Below, one piece after another: positions 25,901-39,647 of a stretch of 64,000 bases of DNA. The notes below the pieces were generated by a model. That model made no database searches. It had not been told where the DNA came from and saw only the letters and a list, made by a program, of their open reading frames with translations. A program made the position numbers and the translations under genes. Source of the DNA: Zelopaecilomyces penicillatus (taxonomy: Eukaryota > Ascomycota > Sordariomycetes > Hypocreales > Pseudodiploosporaceae); NCBI GenBank assembly GCA_005765155.1, contig VCCP01000003.1, positions 2,232,001-2,296,000 of the forward strand, written 5' to 3'. How positions within the stretch are numbered: position 1 is the stretch's first letter; each line of letters starts with the position of its first letter.

Positions 25901-28900
25901 TACTTTATAGCTATTAAAAAGAGCCTTTTATTAGAAAATTATATTAAAAAATAATATAATAATTAATAATAATAAACCTAATAGATTATTATTACCCTTA
26001 GGATAATAATAGAGTAAATATAAGAATACTTTAAAAATAAATCACCCTTAAATATAGAAAAATAATTTATATCTATATTAAAAGAATACTATAAATATAT
26101 TAAACTGTTTTATAAAGAGCTTAAAATAAAGCTCCCCTTATATAATTAATAAAACTATAAAATTCAGATTATAAATAGAAAGAAGCCTACTTTTACTAAG
26201 ATCTATATACTAAATACTAAGGAACTTAAAATATTATAAGAGTACCTTAATAAAATACTTAAAAAGGGATATATTTAATTATTTATATTTAAAGTAGAAT
26301 ACCCTATTATATTTATATTAAAAAAGAATAATAAGCTATAATTAATTATAAATTATTAATTATTAATTATAATTATAATTAAGGATCAGATACCCTTATT
26401 ATTAATTAATAAACTATATAACCGATTATAGAATAAACTGGTTTATTATCCTAGATCTTAAAGGAGTATATAACTTAATTTAAATAAAGAAAGATAATAA
26501 ATAGAAAAGCACTTTTAGAATTAAGTTTAGACTTTTTAAATATCTAATAATATCTTTCAGCTTAACTAATACCCCTATAATATTTTAATATATAATTAAT
26601 AATATTCTCTAAGAATATTTAGATATCTTTATAATAATCTATTTAAATAATATTCTGATCTTCTTTTAAATAGAAGAAGAATATAGAGAATATATTTATA
26701 AGGTATTATAACTATATTAAGATAATAATCTTCTTATTAAACCAGAAAAATATAAATTTTATAAACAAATAATTACCTTTCTAGGATATATCTTCTTATT
26801 AAATAAAATTTAAATAGAATCAGTAAAAATCATTATAATATATAACTAACTAATACTATAAAATATTATAAATATATAAGAGTTTTTAGACTTTATTAAT
26901 TACTATTAAAAGTTTATTTATAATTATAATAAAATAGCTATATTACTTACTAAATATACTAAGAAAGATTATAAATTCTTATAAAAACCTAATATAGATA
27001 CTATATTTAAAGAACTTAAGAATCAAATCTATAAAGAATCTATACTAGCAATATATAATCTAGATAAATCTATAGAACTCAAAACTAATACTTTAAACTA
27101 TACTATTAAAGTATAAATTAGATAATAAGATAATAAAGGCAGATTATAACCTATTACCTTCTACTCTAAGAAACTCTATAAAGTAGAACTTAATTATTTA
27201 ATTTATAATAAGGAATTTATAGCTATTATCAAAGCTTTTAATAAATTCTTATATTATTTATAAGGAAGTAATTATTAAATAAAGGTCTTTATTAATTATA
27301 AGAATATCTCTTATTTTATTATTATATAGAAATTAAATATATAATAAACCTATTATATAAAAACCCTTATAGATTATAACTATAAAATTATTTATTATAA
27401 AGGATTTAAGAATAATAAAATAAATACTCTAAGCTAATAAAATAATTATAATAATAAAAAGCTATATTATAAAGGATAAATCTTTTAAGTATTTAATTTA
27501 GGTATACTATAAATAAAGCTGAATATAATATACTGTATTTTATTAGCTAACCCTATCTTAAAATAAGTTAAATAAGTATACTCTTTAAAAGATATAATAA
27601 GGGTATCTAAAAGTATAAAATAGAAAGATAAATATTATAAGTATAATAAGAAACTCTAGATACCTAAAGAACTCTAGAAAACTATTATATAAGAACTATA
27701 TAAATCCCTTATTTATAATTATTAAGGAATTATAAAGACTATAAAATAAGTATAAAGATATTATAGATTTAAAGGATTATAATAAATAATCCAGAAAATT
27801 ATAAATAACTATATTATTTATAGATAAACTAAGCTAGCAAAATATAAACTATATAAAGAGTTATAATTATTATCAGTGCCTATATAATTATAAGAATTAA
27901 TATTATTTAACTTTATTATTAAACTATCCCTATTAATAGAATCCCTTATAAGAGTAGCCTATAATTTAATATAGGTTATTATAAAAAGATTAATAAAGTT
28001 CTTATACTTTATACCCTATCTTAAAGCAAGCTTAATAAAAGATCTTATTTATAGCTTTAATAAAATAATAATAAGCTTATATAGCTTATTAAAGGAAATC
28101 ATCTTTGATAAAGGAATAACCTTTACCTTTAAGTTTTAATAAGGATTAATAGGATATCTTAGGATTAAATATAGACTTAATACTACCTATTATCTATAAA
28201 TAAACAAATAAATAGAATAAATCAATCAAATTATTAAAGGATACTTATATACTTATATTAATTACTATCAAAATGATTAAGTAAAATACCTATCAACTAT
28301 ATAACTAGCCTATAATATATCTGTTTCTGAATCGATATAATTTATATTAATATATATTAACTATAGATTTATATTAGAAGTATTTTATCTATTATACTAA
28401 AAAGAACTAAAATCAGAAAAAGCTATACTTAATATTATATAAAAATAATAATTATATAAAGAACTTTATATATAACTTTAAATTATTTATAATAAAATAA
28501 AATATTATATAGATTAATAAAGATTAAAGGGATTAATCTTTAAAAAAGAAGATATAATATATCTTTTATACTATATATTAGATAAAACCTCTCTAAATAT
28601 TATAATAATATAATTAAATAATAAATTAGATTTTAAGAAACTTAAATTATTTAAGATTAAGAAAGTTATTTTTAATATTAATTATAAACTTTTATTATTA
28701 AAGAATATATAATTATACCTTATATTTTATATTTTTTTATTAAATAAAGTATTAGATAATTTAAAAGAATATATAAATATTATAGTATATATAATAAAGG
28801 AAGAGTAGGAAATTAAAATAATTATAGATTATAAATTAAATAATAATAAAAAAGAATATCTAATTAAATAGAAAGGGTTTAGATCTAAGAAGAACTTATA

Positions 28901-29637
28901 AAAGCCCCTTAACTATCTAAACTATTATCAACCCCTAATATAATAATACTATTAAAGAGTAAAGAGCTATCCTAGAAAATCAAGTTCTAATTAATTATAT
29001 TAAAATCCTTTAATAACTGGATCTTAATCACTATATCTGATTCTACCTATTTAGCTATATCTAAATTATCTAATGATTATAAACCCTGCTTTACTATTTT
29101 ATAACCTTATAATACTATAGATTAATACTAATAATATAAACAACTTAATTATACTATTATAGCAGATACTATCTCTTATACTATCTAAAGCTATTTCTTT
29201 ATCTCCTCCTTCTCTTACTTAATATAATTCTTTTCTAATAGAATCTTTATAATTAAATAGATTAATTACCTTCTAAAAAATAAATAAAATAAATAAAATA
29301 TACCTAAGGATATAGTTATCCTTAAACCATTATAAAAATAACTATAATAAATATACTTAAAATAATAAGAAATTGCTATAATTATATAATATATTAAATA
29401 ATATTAAAAATAAAAGGAATAAGGTATAATAATATTATTAGTATCCTTAATAAGAATTATAAGGCTCTTATATTAATTAATCTTTTAATTACTATAATAT
29501 TTTAAGATACCTTAAGGTATTATATTAAAATATAAAAAAGAAAGAAAGGAACTATACCTATAATTATAACTAGAATTATATTTTTATAAAAGAATAATCA
29601 ATAAGCCTTAAGGATAAGACTATTAGAAGAGAGATAT

Positions 29638-30053
29638 TATATTATAACCTAATAATATAATTAAATAGTAGGCTGGTTATATAATCTAAAAAGGGTATAT
29701 ACTATAAAGAAAGGGGATTAGTTAGGATGGATTAATAGGATTATTATAAGGATAATAGTAATCTAGGTAAGCCAGTGACTTGGATCACCAGGATCATTAC
29801 TTATAGAACAAGTGATTTAAGTGATCTATAATATATATATATATACCCTTAATTTTCACTCTCTTAATCTAGTCTTAGCCACTTATTAATAATATTATTA
29901 TATTAATCTTATTATTTACCTTAATAATATTAGATTATAATCCTATAAATCTATTATCTATATAATTAATATATTGCTTAGAATACTTTAACCTATCTAT
30001 TAATATAAACCCTTTTATTAGATTTATCCCTTAGGAATTCATTAAATATTATA
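29638..30053 (+). repeat. 3' LTR of element Y
   Basis: 416 bp, partner of 22518-22933. Preceded by a purine-rich tract (AGAAGAGAGA, about 29625-29634) that fits a polypurine primer. Followed by resumed X sequence. Confidence 0.88.
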
Positions 30054-30306
30054 ATATATTATTTAAATAATTATTAAAATATAGATAAATATTAATATAT
30101 ATATTAATAAAGATTTATAATATAAAGGCTTAATAAGTTTTTTATTTAATTAAATAATATTTAATCTTAATAATAATAAGGATTTTAATATCTTTTTTCT
30201 TTAAAGAAGATAAGATAAGAATAATTACTAGTATTATAACTTATTAAGCTATTTTCCCTTTTATTATAATAAATTAATATATAATATTAAATTTAGGTTC
30301 TATATA
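30054..30306 (+). mobile_element. Gypsy element X, copy 2, second part
   Basis: Continues X copy 2 after Y, matching the reverse complement of copy A from about 3797 to 3545. It stops abruptly against the LTR of X copy B, which is in the opposite orientation. The rest of copy 2 was not found in the window. Confidence 0.75.
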
Positions 30307-30702
30307 TTTTAATAAAAAGAAAACAATATATATAATAATACTAATATTACTTATAGAACTATAAAATGATTTTAAGGTAGTTATATAGCTAGTATAATCT
30401 ATAAGGATTAAATAGGTAAGAAAAGCTATAAAGCAATAATATAATAAATTAAACTTAAGGGATTAATTAATTATCCTATAACTGATTAGATAAGAAGATA
30501 GCTTTTTAATAGCTAGTCTTTTAAATATATTAGAAAATTCTTAGATAGAAGAGGGGAAAAAAACTTAAATTTAATAATATCTATCCATTTAAATAGCTTA
30601 GATATAACCTATCTACTTATATAATTTAATCCTTTTAAATACAGCTTATATAGCTATAGCTTAATTAATTAGTAAAAGAGTATATTTAATCTAGCTATTA
30701 AA
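30307..30702 (-). repeat. LTR of element X, copy B (3' LTR on the coding strand)
   Basis: Direct repeat of 43535-43932. On the minus strand it is preceded by AAAAGGG (about 30703-30709), a plausible polypurine tract, which supports minus-strand coding. Confidence 0.78.
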
Positions 30703-30709
30703 ACCCTTT

Positions 30710-33700
30710 TAATAAATATTAAAGATAACCCTATTATTAAGTTAGATAATATTTATAATCAATTAAATAATAGTATTTAAATATAACCTTTAGATATCTA
30801 TATATATATACTTTACTTTTTTTATCTTATTTATTCTTAATTAAGTATTCTCTTAATATTTAATCCCTTTAACTCTCTTAATATCCTTAGAGTATTTAAC
30901 TCTATTATTTAATCTATAGATAAAGGTATTATTGATTATACTTATATAATATAGTATTTAGATCTATTAGATTAAATAGCTTAAGTTATTAGCTTATTAA
31001 AGGAAGTTTCTATTATCTTCTTAATATATTAAAGGGTCCCTTTTATAATTATTCTATTAGAATAGAAACTAATATAATTATTAAAGTATTTAATATATAG
31101 TATAGGCCTTTTAGTAAGGAATATATTATTTATCTTCTTAATGAATTTAATAGTTATAGTATACCCTACTATTCTTAAGTATTATAAAGATAAACCAATA
31201 TTTATTTAAATAATAATCTCTCTTTTATATCTTATAGATTAAATTAATAGTATATAGTATAAAAAGGGCTAAAGGTTTAATTCTTTTTATTAGCTCCTTT
31301 ATTTCTTTTCTGGATTTTTTTTTTCTTTATTAAAAGGGTTAATCTATTTATAAGAAAGATATCTATTATTTAATTAAGATATCTTATCTAGGTTCTTATT
31401 AATAAATCATTTTAGGATTATAATAATATCCCTAAAAGTATTAATATCCTTATTTAAATTAATTATAAAGGTATTTAAAGAAGTTAATTTAATTATTTAT
31501 TCCTTAAAAATAATCTATTTCTAAGGGTTTAAATATAATATAAGCTATATTAATATTAATTCTAATTCCTTACTTAATAAATCTTAATTAGATAATCTTT
31601 AAGTATCCTTAATACTATTATATATAAATAAACTAAGCTTAAATAAAAGCCTAGAAACTAAATAAATAATAAATAATCTATTCCTATTAGTTCTTAGAGA
31701 ATACTATTAAGGTATTATTATTTAATTATTATTAGATTAAGTTATAATTAATTTAGCTTTTTTAATAATAATTATATTAATAATCTTAATTACTTTAGGC
31801 TTAATTATCTTATTATATTTAAATTTATTATTTAATTATTAGTTAATAATAGCTTTAAAGAATATAGGTTTTTATATTTTAATAAGGTAAGTAAGTAGTA
31901 TTATAATAGTCTATATAAATAATATAAATAAGTTATCTTTTATAGATATATAAAAGATTCTAAAGTTATTATATAATATAGATAAGGTATATCTATTAAT
32001 TAAGAATAGTATAATATCTTTTAAATAAATAAAATAGAATACTTTATCTATATCTTAATTATAAATTATTTAATTATTAAGATCCTATAAAGTAATATAG
32101 TAAAGGCTTTATAAATACTTAGCTATATCTAATTTATTAATAATAAAATATAATATAATATTTCTTACTTTAAATATATAGTTAGATATAAGCTAGTTTA
32201 AATTATTAAATAAATATTAATCTTTTAATAATAAATAAAAGGGATTATTAAAAAGTAAATAAAATATATTATTATAAGATTATTTAATCTTATTTAAATC
32301 TTTTTTAATTTAATTAAGATAAGAGTAAAATTTAATTAATCCATTAATAATAATATAAATCTAAAAGAAAGATAGATAGCTATACTCTTAACCTTATACT
32401 TATTATATATATAGAATAATAATAAATATAACATTATAGGAGAGATTAAATTTATAAAGTATTTGCTTTTATAAATATATAAACTCTTTAATATAATATA
32501 TTTATTTATTTATTTATAAGTTAAAGATATAAAGCTAGCTATTAAATTAATCCTAAATAAAGAAATACTAATATATATTCTTATAATTAATAAATCTAAT
32601 AAAGAATTATTTATTAAATATATTCTTATAAAAGATAATTAATTTATTAAGGTAATTATAAATATTAAGTATTAAATAATTATAAGGTTTAAACTTATAT
32701 AAAATATTAAAAAGATCTATATATATATAAAAGTATTCCTTTAATTTAAAAATATATATTATTCTAGGGGCTATAAATATATTATTAGAGATACTATAAA
32801 GTATAATTTAAAATAGAGGGTATAATATAAAATTAATAGCCTAATCTTTATTCTTTAGTATATATAATAATTAATAGAGCTTGATTAAATAATTGCTTTA
32901 GTTCTATTCTTATAGGCCTTAAGAAAATGATTATATAATAGAGATAAGGTTATATACTACTAAATCTAGGGTATCTATATTAAAATTCTAAGAAAGGGTT
33001 AGTAGTAAATAAGGCTAATCTTATTAAGGGATTATAAAGCAGGATTACTTAAAAAACCCTAGATTTATTATAAATATAGTATATTTATTAATATATTTAT
33101 AAAATAAACCTATATCTCTTTTAAGCTATACTACTCCTATAATAATAATAAGGCTTATATTTTTAATACTTATCTAAAGGAAGAGTATAAGTAATCTAAA
33201 GGTTCTTTATTATTTTAATATTATATATTAATAAGGAGTTAGATAGAGGTATAATTAAATAATAATAAAGCTTAAAGGAATAAAATAAGATAATATAGGT
33301 ACTAAGGGAGATAATAGAGATAAAAGGGAGTGATATATATAAGGTATCTCTTTATAAAAGAGAGCTTTATAAATATATAAGGGTTTAAATTAATAATCCT
33401 TTATAGTTATATATAATCACTTAATTAAAGGTGCCTTTTATTATAGATAGCTCTTTCTTTAAAATATAGCTTTTTATTATACTTAATAATAATTTATAAT
33501 TAATAAGTAATATATATTTTTATTTATATACTTTTTAAAGGGACTGCCTTCTAGCTTTTATAATTTTTCCTTTTTTATTTTATAACTTAGCTCTTTTAAC
33601 TTTAGGATTATTAATCTATTTCTTATTCTTTTTAAGTTTTTAATATAGGTATTATTTAATTATAAAAACTAATTAAGATAATATTTATTCTTAGCTCTTT

Positions 33701-35400
33701 AATATTAGTTCTATTATAAATATAATTATTCTATATAGTATAATTACTTATAAAGTTATCTTATTATAAAATAATTATATTAAGTTTTTTAATAATATTA
33801 AATTATCTTTTATAATAGAAGTAATAATAAATTATAAGGCCTTTCTGATTTAGTATTATTTAATCTTTATAAACCAATATTAATTCTTTTTCTTATTTTT
33901 AGATTTAAATAATATTTAAAGTATAGATTCTAAAAGAGATAAATATAAATTAAATAAATTACCCTCTCTATTATAAGATATCCTTTATTATTAAGTTTAT
34001 AAAAAATATATCTAATATTCTTATATAGCTAGCTAAGGGCTGAAATCCTAAATAATACTTCTAAAAAGATAATCTTTATAATACTTAAGAATATCCTATA
34101 TTAAAGTCTATTATAAAAACCTAAATATCTTATTTTATATTTATATTAGCTAAAATAGAATATATTTATAAATATTTCTTTAATACCTTAATAAAATAAA
34201 AAAAAAAGATTTATTTTTTATTTATTAATTATTATAAAATTATTAATCTAATCTTATATTCCTATTATATATAATCCTTTTTAGTTATTATTATAATTAC
34301 TAAAAAGTATATTATATAACTATATTATCTATATATTTTAATCCTAAATAAGTATAATAGATATTATTTAAATTATAAATAGGATAAATATATACATTAT
34401 AAGTAAAGAGGATTTTATAATTATTAATCTAAGCTAAAGGATAAAAGGAAGTAAATAACTTTCTTAGGGAAGGATTAAATTAAAGAATTAAAGGGATTAA
34501 TTATTCTAGATTTCTTAAATATATCTATTACTCCCTATTTATAGAAATATTAACTATTAACTTTAAAGATTAGATATATAATAAAATAGAATATAAATAA
34601 GATAATAAAGGAAAACCCTGATAGGATTTAATAGATATAAGCAGGATTAAATAGTTCCTTAATTACTAGGATATAGATTTAATTTAAAAGGGATAAGATA
34701 AATTAATTTTAGGATAATAATATTAATTATATAATCTAGATAATTTAATATTAGTAAATAAATTAATAAAAGAGTATAATTAATTTAATATAATATTATA
34801 AAATATATATAGAATAAAATAAGAAAGGGATTTATATAAGTAAGAAAGTTAAAGAAAGATAGTATTATAGTATTAAAATAATTTATAAGAACTCTTATTT
34901 TTAATAGAAATTTAATAAGTTTTTTAAAATAAAAGGAAAGGTTTTAGGTATATAAATATAAGCTTTATTTAATCCTAATTAATATAGGTATAGGGTAGAT
35001 CTAAGAGTAGGCCTATATTTAAGGGTATAATAAAATCAAATTAATATAGATTAAGGAAAGATTATAAAAGAATAAGATTAATAAGGATTATTTAATTATT
35101 AATATAGAAATAGTTTAATTATTATAATTAAGGTTTAAAAGTATTAATTATTTATTATAATTAGTTTAGTATAATTGGTTTATATATTAATAGTAGAATA
35201 TTATATATAAAGAATAAAATTTATTATATCTTTTAAGAAATATTATTAAGATCCTTTTTATTAAGGATTTTTAAATAGAATTTAAGCTAGGAAATTCTTG
35301 ATTTAAGTATATAAAAAGTTATATATATATTTAAAATAAGTATAATTAATATATACTCTTCTAGTATTAGATTAAGCTAGGGATTATAACTTTAAACCAG
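30710..35400 (-). other. Long 3' region of element X between integrase and LTR, function unknown
   Basis: About 4.7 kb downstream of the integrase on the coding strand. Just after the integrase (35.5-35.0 kb) the minus strand stays open except for TAA/TAG, with content such as ELYKKKRGLGLLNPLIYFNL. On the plus strand 33.85-34.5 kb is similarly open. In DNA this depleted of C and G both strands look open, so neither is good evidence for a gene. The region may hold an extra ORF, untranslated sequence, or an old nested insertion. Confidence 0.4.
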
Positions 35401-38400
35401 GGTTTAATAACTAGTAATAAATCTAAGAAGTCTTTTTTAAGATTAGTATTAAAGTTAGAGTCTTAGGATATTATTTAATTAATAGATAAGTTAAAGTATA
35501 TAAGAGGGTTTAATAATCCTAGCCCTCTCTTTTTCTTATATAATTCTTATTTATCTTTAAGTTCAAAGAGTTATATATTAGTATTAGATATTTATTAGCT
35601 ATATTTATCTTTAATAAACTTCTTTAAATAGTTTCTAAAGTAGATCTTATCCAGAAGAATCCTATTTATTATATAAAGTATATATACTTTAATAATATCT
35701 GTTTATAAAGTAATCTAATATAGGCTATACTAATATATTATTATCTTTATTATATAGGATTTATTCTGCTTTTTAAGTATATTATATATAAGTATTAGGT
35801 TATTTAGTATTAATTAATTATATTCTAATTAAAGTATATATTTATTAATAGTATTTATTCTTATTATTAGCTTCTTTTTAAAGTTAATTATCTTTTCTCT
35901 AGCCTTTATTATATCTTTTAATCTTCTTTTTAATATTTAAATATAAGACTTAAATAAGTCCTTAGTATTAATAATAATATCCTAATTAATAAGCCTTTAT
36001 ATTAGAAATTTGATTTTAAATAATAAGATAGGGTTATATCTATATATAAGATAAAAGGTAGAGAAGCTATAGAATGATTTAATTATAGTTCTATCTATAA
36101 GAATAGCTGCTTTAAGGTATCTTATCTATTTAAAGTCCTCTTTTAATATCTTTACTATTATAAATATAAGGCTCTAATAATCAACTTTAACTATAGAATT
36201 AGCTATAGGATTATACTCAGATATTTAAATATATTTTATACCCTGATTAAACAATATTTAAGGGAGAAGCCCTTTTATTTTAGGTCTATTATTAACAACT
36301 AGTTATAGCCCTTAAGTTAACCTACTATATCAGTTGAACTTCTATCTATCTAATTAAGTTATACTAAGCTTTTATAAGGAAGTTTATATTATAATTAGAT
36401 AGTATATATTATAAATCAAAGTATACTTTTAATATTAGCTATTTAAGTAATATTAGAATCATTAATTCTTTACCTTATTATAATATAAACTTTTAATATT
36501 TAAAGTAATAAATTATAATTAAGAAAATATTATTCTATATCTTTCCTTAATAGTATCTATTAAAAAGAGTTTTAAAGATAATCGCTTTATCTTTATACTC
36601 TTAGGCTATATAATAGCTTACTATTAATTTCTTATAAATAAATAAGTTATTAATAACTAATATAGGATGGTTTCTTTTATAAGTTAATCTTAGTTAAAGT
36701 TTTTTATTCTTAATAAAGAATCTTTAAGCTTTTTAATATCATATCTTAAATTATACTTTATTAAGATCAGATAATCTCTTTAATAAATATAGGAATCTCA
36801 TAATTTATTAGGATTCTATAGAATATCTAGATTCTAGTATATTTAATTATATTAACCTAAGATATATATTAATTATATCCTTTAAATCCTTATTAACTTT
36901 AATATTTATTTAATTAAATAGCCTTAATCCTTTCTAAGAAAATCTATTTATTATATTATTATTTTTCTTAGGAATATATTTAATAATAAAATTAAATAAT
37001 ATAATATAACTAATCTAGTAAATAATAAGACTATCTAATATATTATAAATAATATTATTAAGCTAATATATAAGGATATATATATCTATCTTTAAAGTAA
37101 ATTATATACTATAGATATATCCTTTAAGCCTTTAAAGTATAAAGAGAATAGCCTTATACTCTTACTTTATTATATTATAGCTATATTCAGCCTTATTCTA
37201 ATAATCACTTTTAAACCTAATTAAATATTATTACCTATCTAGAATTTATATTAAAACTATTTTCTATCCTTTAAGGCTAATATCTATTATAAGTATAATT
37301 TCTTTACCCTCCTTAAAAAGATTAAATAATATTAAAATAGAGATAATTATTATTATATCTTTAAGCTTAATTATTACCTTTAATTATAATCCTCTTTATT
37401 CTTAAAAGGCTTTCTTTTATAATAAAGTAATAAAAGAAAGAGTAATAATAATAAAGTTATATATCTAAATTTAATAATAATTAATAAATCCAAGAAAGGC
37501 TTTAATATCTATTATATTATAATAGATAAGTTATTTTAGGATCTTAATAATCTTCTTTTTAGCTGGTTTCCTTTTAAATATTCTATAAAAAAATCTAATA
37601 ATAATAATTATATTTTAATAATATTTTAATTTCTCTTTTAATATTATATATTTAAAGAGCTTAATATTAAAAAGGACTTTATTAAGATTCTATAAATACT
37701 TAAATATATATTTTTATACCCTAAGAAGAATCTCTTTATTATTATAAATAGATTATAGCCTATATATAATAATATTATTAAGAAAGGGTTTATAAATATC
37801 TATAATAAGATTAAATAATATCTAAATTATAATTCTTATAAATTAAGCTATAAAATTTATAGTACTTTAAGGGAGTATATATATCCTTAAAAGATTAATA
37901 ATAAAAGAAAATATAATAAGATCCCTATTCTTTTTATTTAATAAGACTTAATTATAGCTAGAAAAGAAATTTAATAATAAGAGTATAATATATATAAAGA
38001 AATCTTTATTAAAGGAATTAATACTAAAAGGGATAAATATATCTCTAAGAATAATAGTATTATATTTTATAATAGTATTAATTAAATAAAGCCTTTTATC
38101 CTTTTTCTTAATAAAGAAATATTAATTCCTATAGAAGGTATAAGACTCTTTTAATATATAATTCTTAAAGTATACCTTTAATAACTTTATAGCTTTTACT
38201 TTTAATCCTTATAGAATAAGAATAGAATATATCTATTAGATTAAATAGGGAATTACTTTAATAACTTAAGGAGATATAATTAATAGATTAAGTATTTTAT
38301 TTTTTTTAAATTATTAAGATAAAGCTTATTTTCTATTATAAAGAATCTCTAGGAAAATATTAATCTTTTATTAGATTAATATATTCTTAATTTAAGAGAG

Positions 38401-39194
38401 GATTTCCTTAAGGTATTCTTTATAGAATTAGGATCCCTTAGATATATTAAAGAACTTTAAAATAATATATTTAATAAAAGATATATCTAGATTAATTCTT
38501 TTCTTTATTTTCTTTTATTTCTTTTTTTTTAAAAATAGGTTATTATTAAATATAAACTTAATTAAAGAAATATTATTAATAGAGTTAACTTTATTAGCTT
38601 TTTTCTTATATAAGGTATAAATATATACCTTAAGGGGATTATATAATTAATATATTTCTTTTCTTCTAGATTTCTTCTTTTTTTTTAAGAAGTTTAATTT
38701 AGCTTTAATTGCTTTTTAAGCTTTAATATACTACTTTATAGATTCTATTAATATACTCTTAATAATTGCCTTATTATTATTAGAATTAAGCTCTATTAAT
38801 ATTTCTTTATTATCCTTAAAAAGCTATTCTAGATTAATTAATTTTTTATTATTAATTATACCTTTAATAATATAATTAATATTTAGTTTTTTAAGGAGTT
38901 AGATTTATTTTATTTTTAATAAATAATACTTATAATAGAAGTAATTATTTATACTTATCTTATTTAATATTATATATATAAGTCTTTATCCTTTTAAGAA
39001 TAATTAAATAATAGCTTAATTATTTTAATAAATAATATCCTTAGGATAAAGGGTATTATAACTCTATCTAATACTATATATAGGTAAGTGAATATTTAAA
39101 TGATTCCTATATAAAATCAAACTTCTATTTCTCTAATTATTTAAATAATCTACTTAAAGAATAATATTATTTTAACCTTAATTAGATTATATTT

Positions 39195-39647
39195 TATTGC
39201 AATTTGCAGTATAAAGTTATAACTAAAGCTAGTAGCGATAGCAGTGGAAGAAAGGCAGCGAATAGTTATCCAGAGTGAAGTCTGTAGAAAAGAAGAAAGA
39301 AGTGATTGAATTGCCGATAGAGAAAGAAAGCAGGATTCAACTAGGAATCCAGCTATCTTATATATCTAAATAATACTAGGATTATTTGGAATTATTTAAG
39401 AATTCCAAATAATATTTCTTTAGATTTCTAAGCATTCCAAATAATAAGAAAGGGAGGGGTATAAGGGATAAGCCCTTATTTTACTAGTCTAGCCTGATAT
39501 AGCAGGTCAGGCTGCACGGGCTTTTTAGGTCTTATAGCAGGTCTGGCTGCTAGGGCTATAGCAGGTTTAGCTGCTAAGCTATAGTAGGTCTAGCTACTAG
39601 TCTTATAACAGGTCAGGCTGTTATATAAAAACCCACTTATTTTAACA
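39195..39647 (-). repeat. Solo Copia LTR (453 bp) inside X copy B
   Basis: Runs from TATTGCAATTTGCAG to TTTTAACA and is flanked by perfect TATTT duplications (39190-39194 and 39648-39652). The uninterrupted site is visible in X copy A at about 2325-2345. Hardly mutated, while the X sequence on both sides is saturated with RIP changes. Confidence 0.94.

Larger units (their letters stand above)
22518..30053 (+). mobile_element. Complete chromodomain Ty3/Gypsy retrotransposon Y (RIP-degraded)
   Basis: A full 7.5-kb element with two 416-bp LTRs. Inside, on the plus strand: a gag zinc knuckle at about 24054-24098 whose Cys and His codons have become Tyr (spacing Y-x2-Y-x4-Y-x4-Y fits CCHC); the RT catalytic box at about 26630-26670 (YLNNIL, Asp turned to Asn); RNase H at about 27075-27270 (LKTNTLNYTI, then LNYLIYNKEFIAI); integrase at about 27955-28030 (VIIKRLIKFLYFIP); and a chromodomain at about 28800-28960 (EYLIK-KGFRSKKNL, then LNYLNYYQPL). 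That order defines a chromovirus. It sits in X copy 2, which continues on both sides; the target duplication is roughly AATAT but blurred by mutation. Non-functional. Confidence 0.88.
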
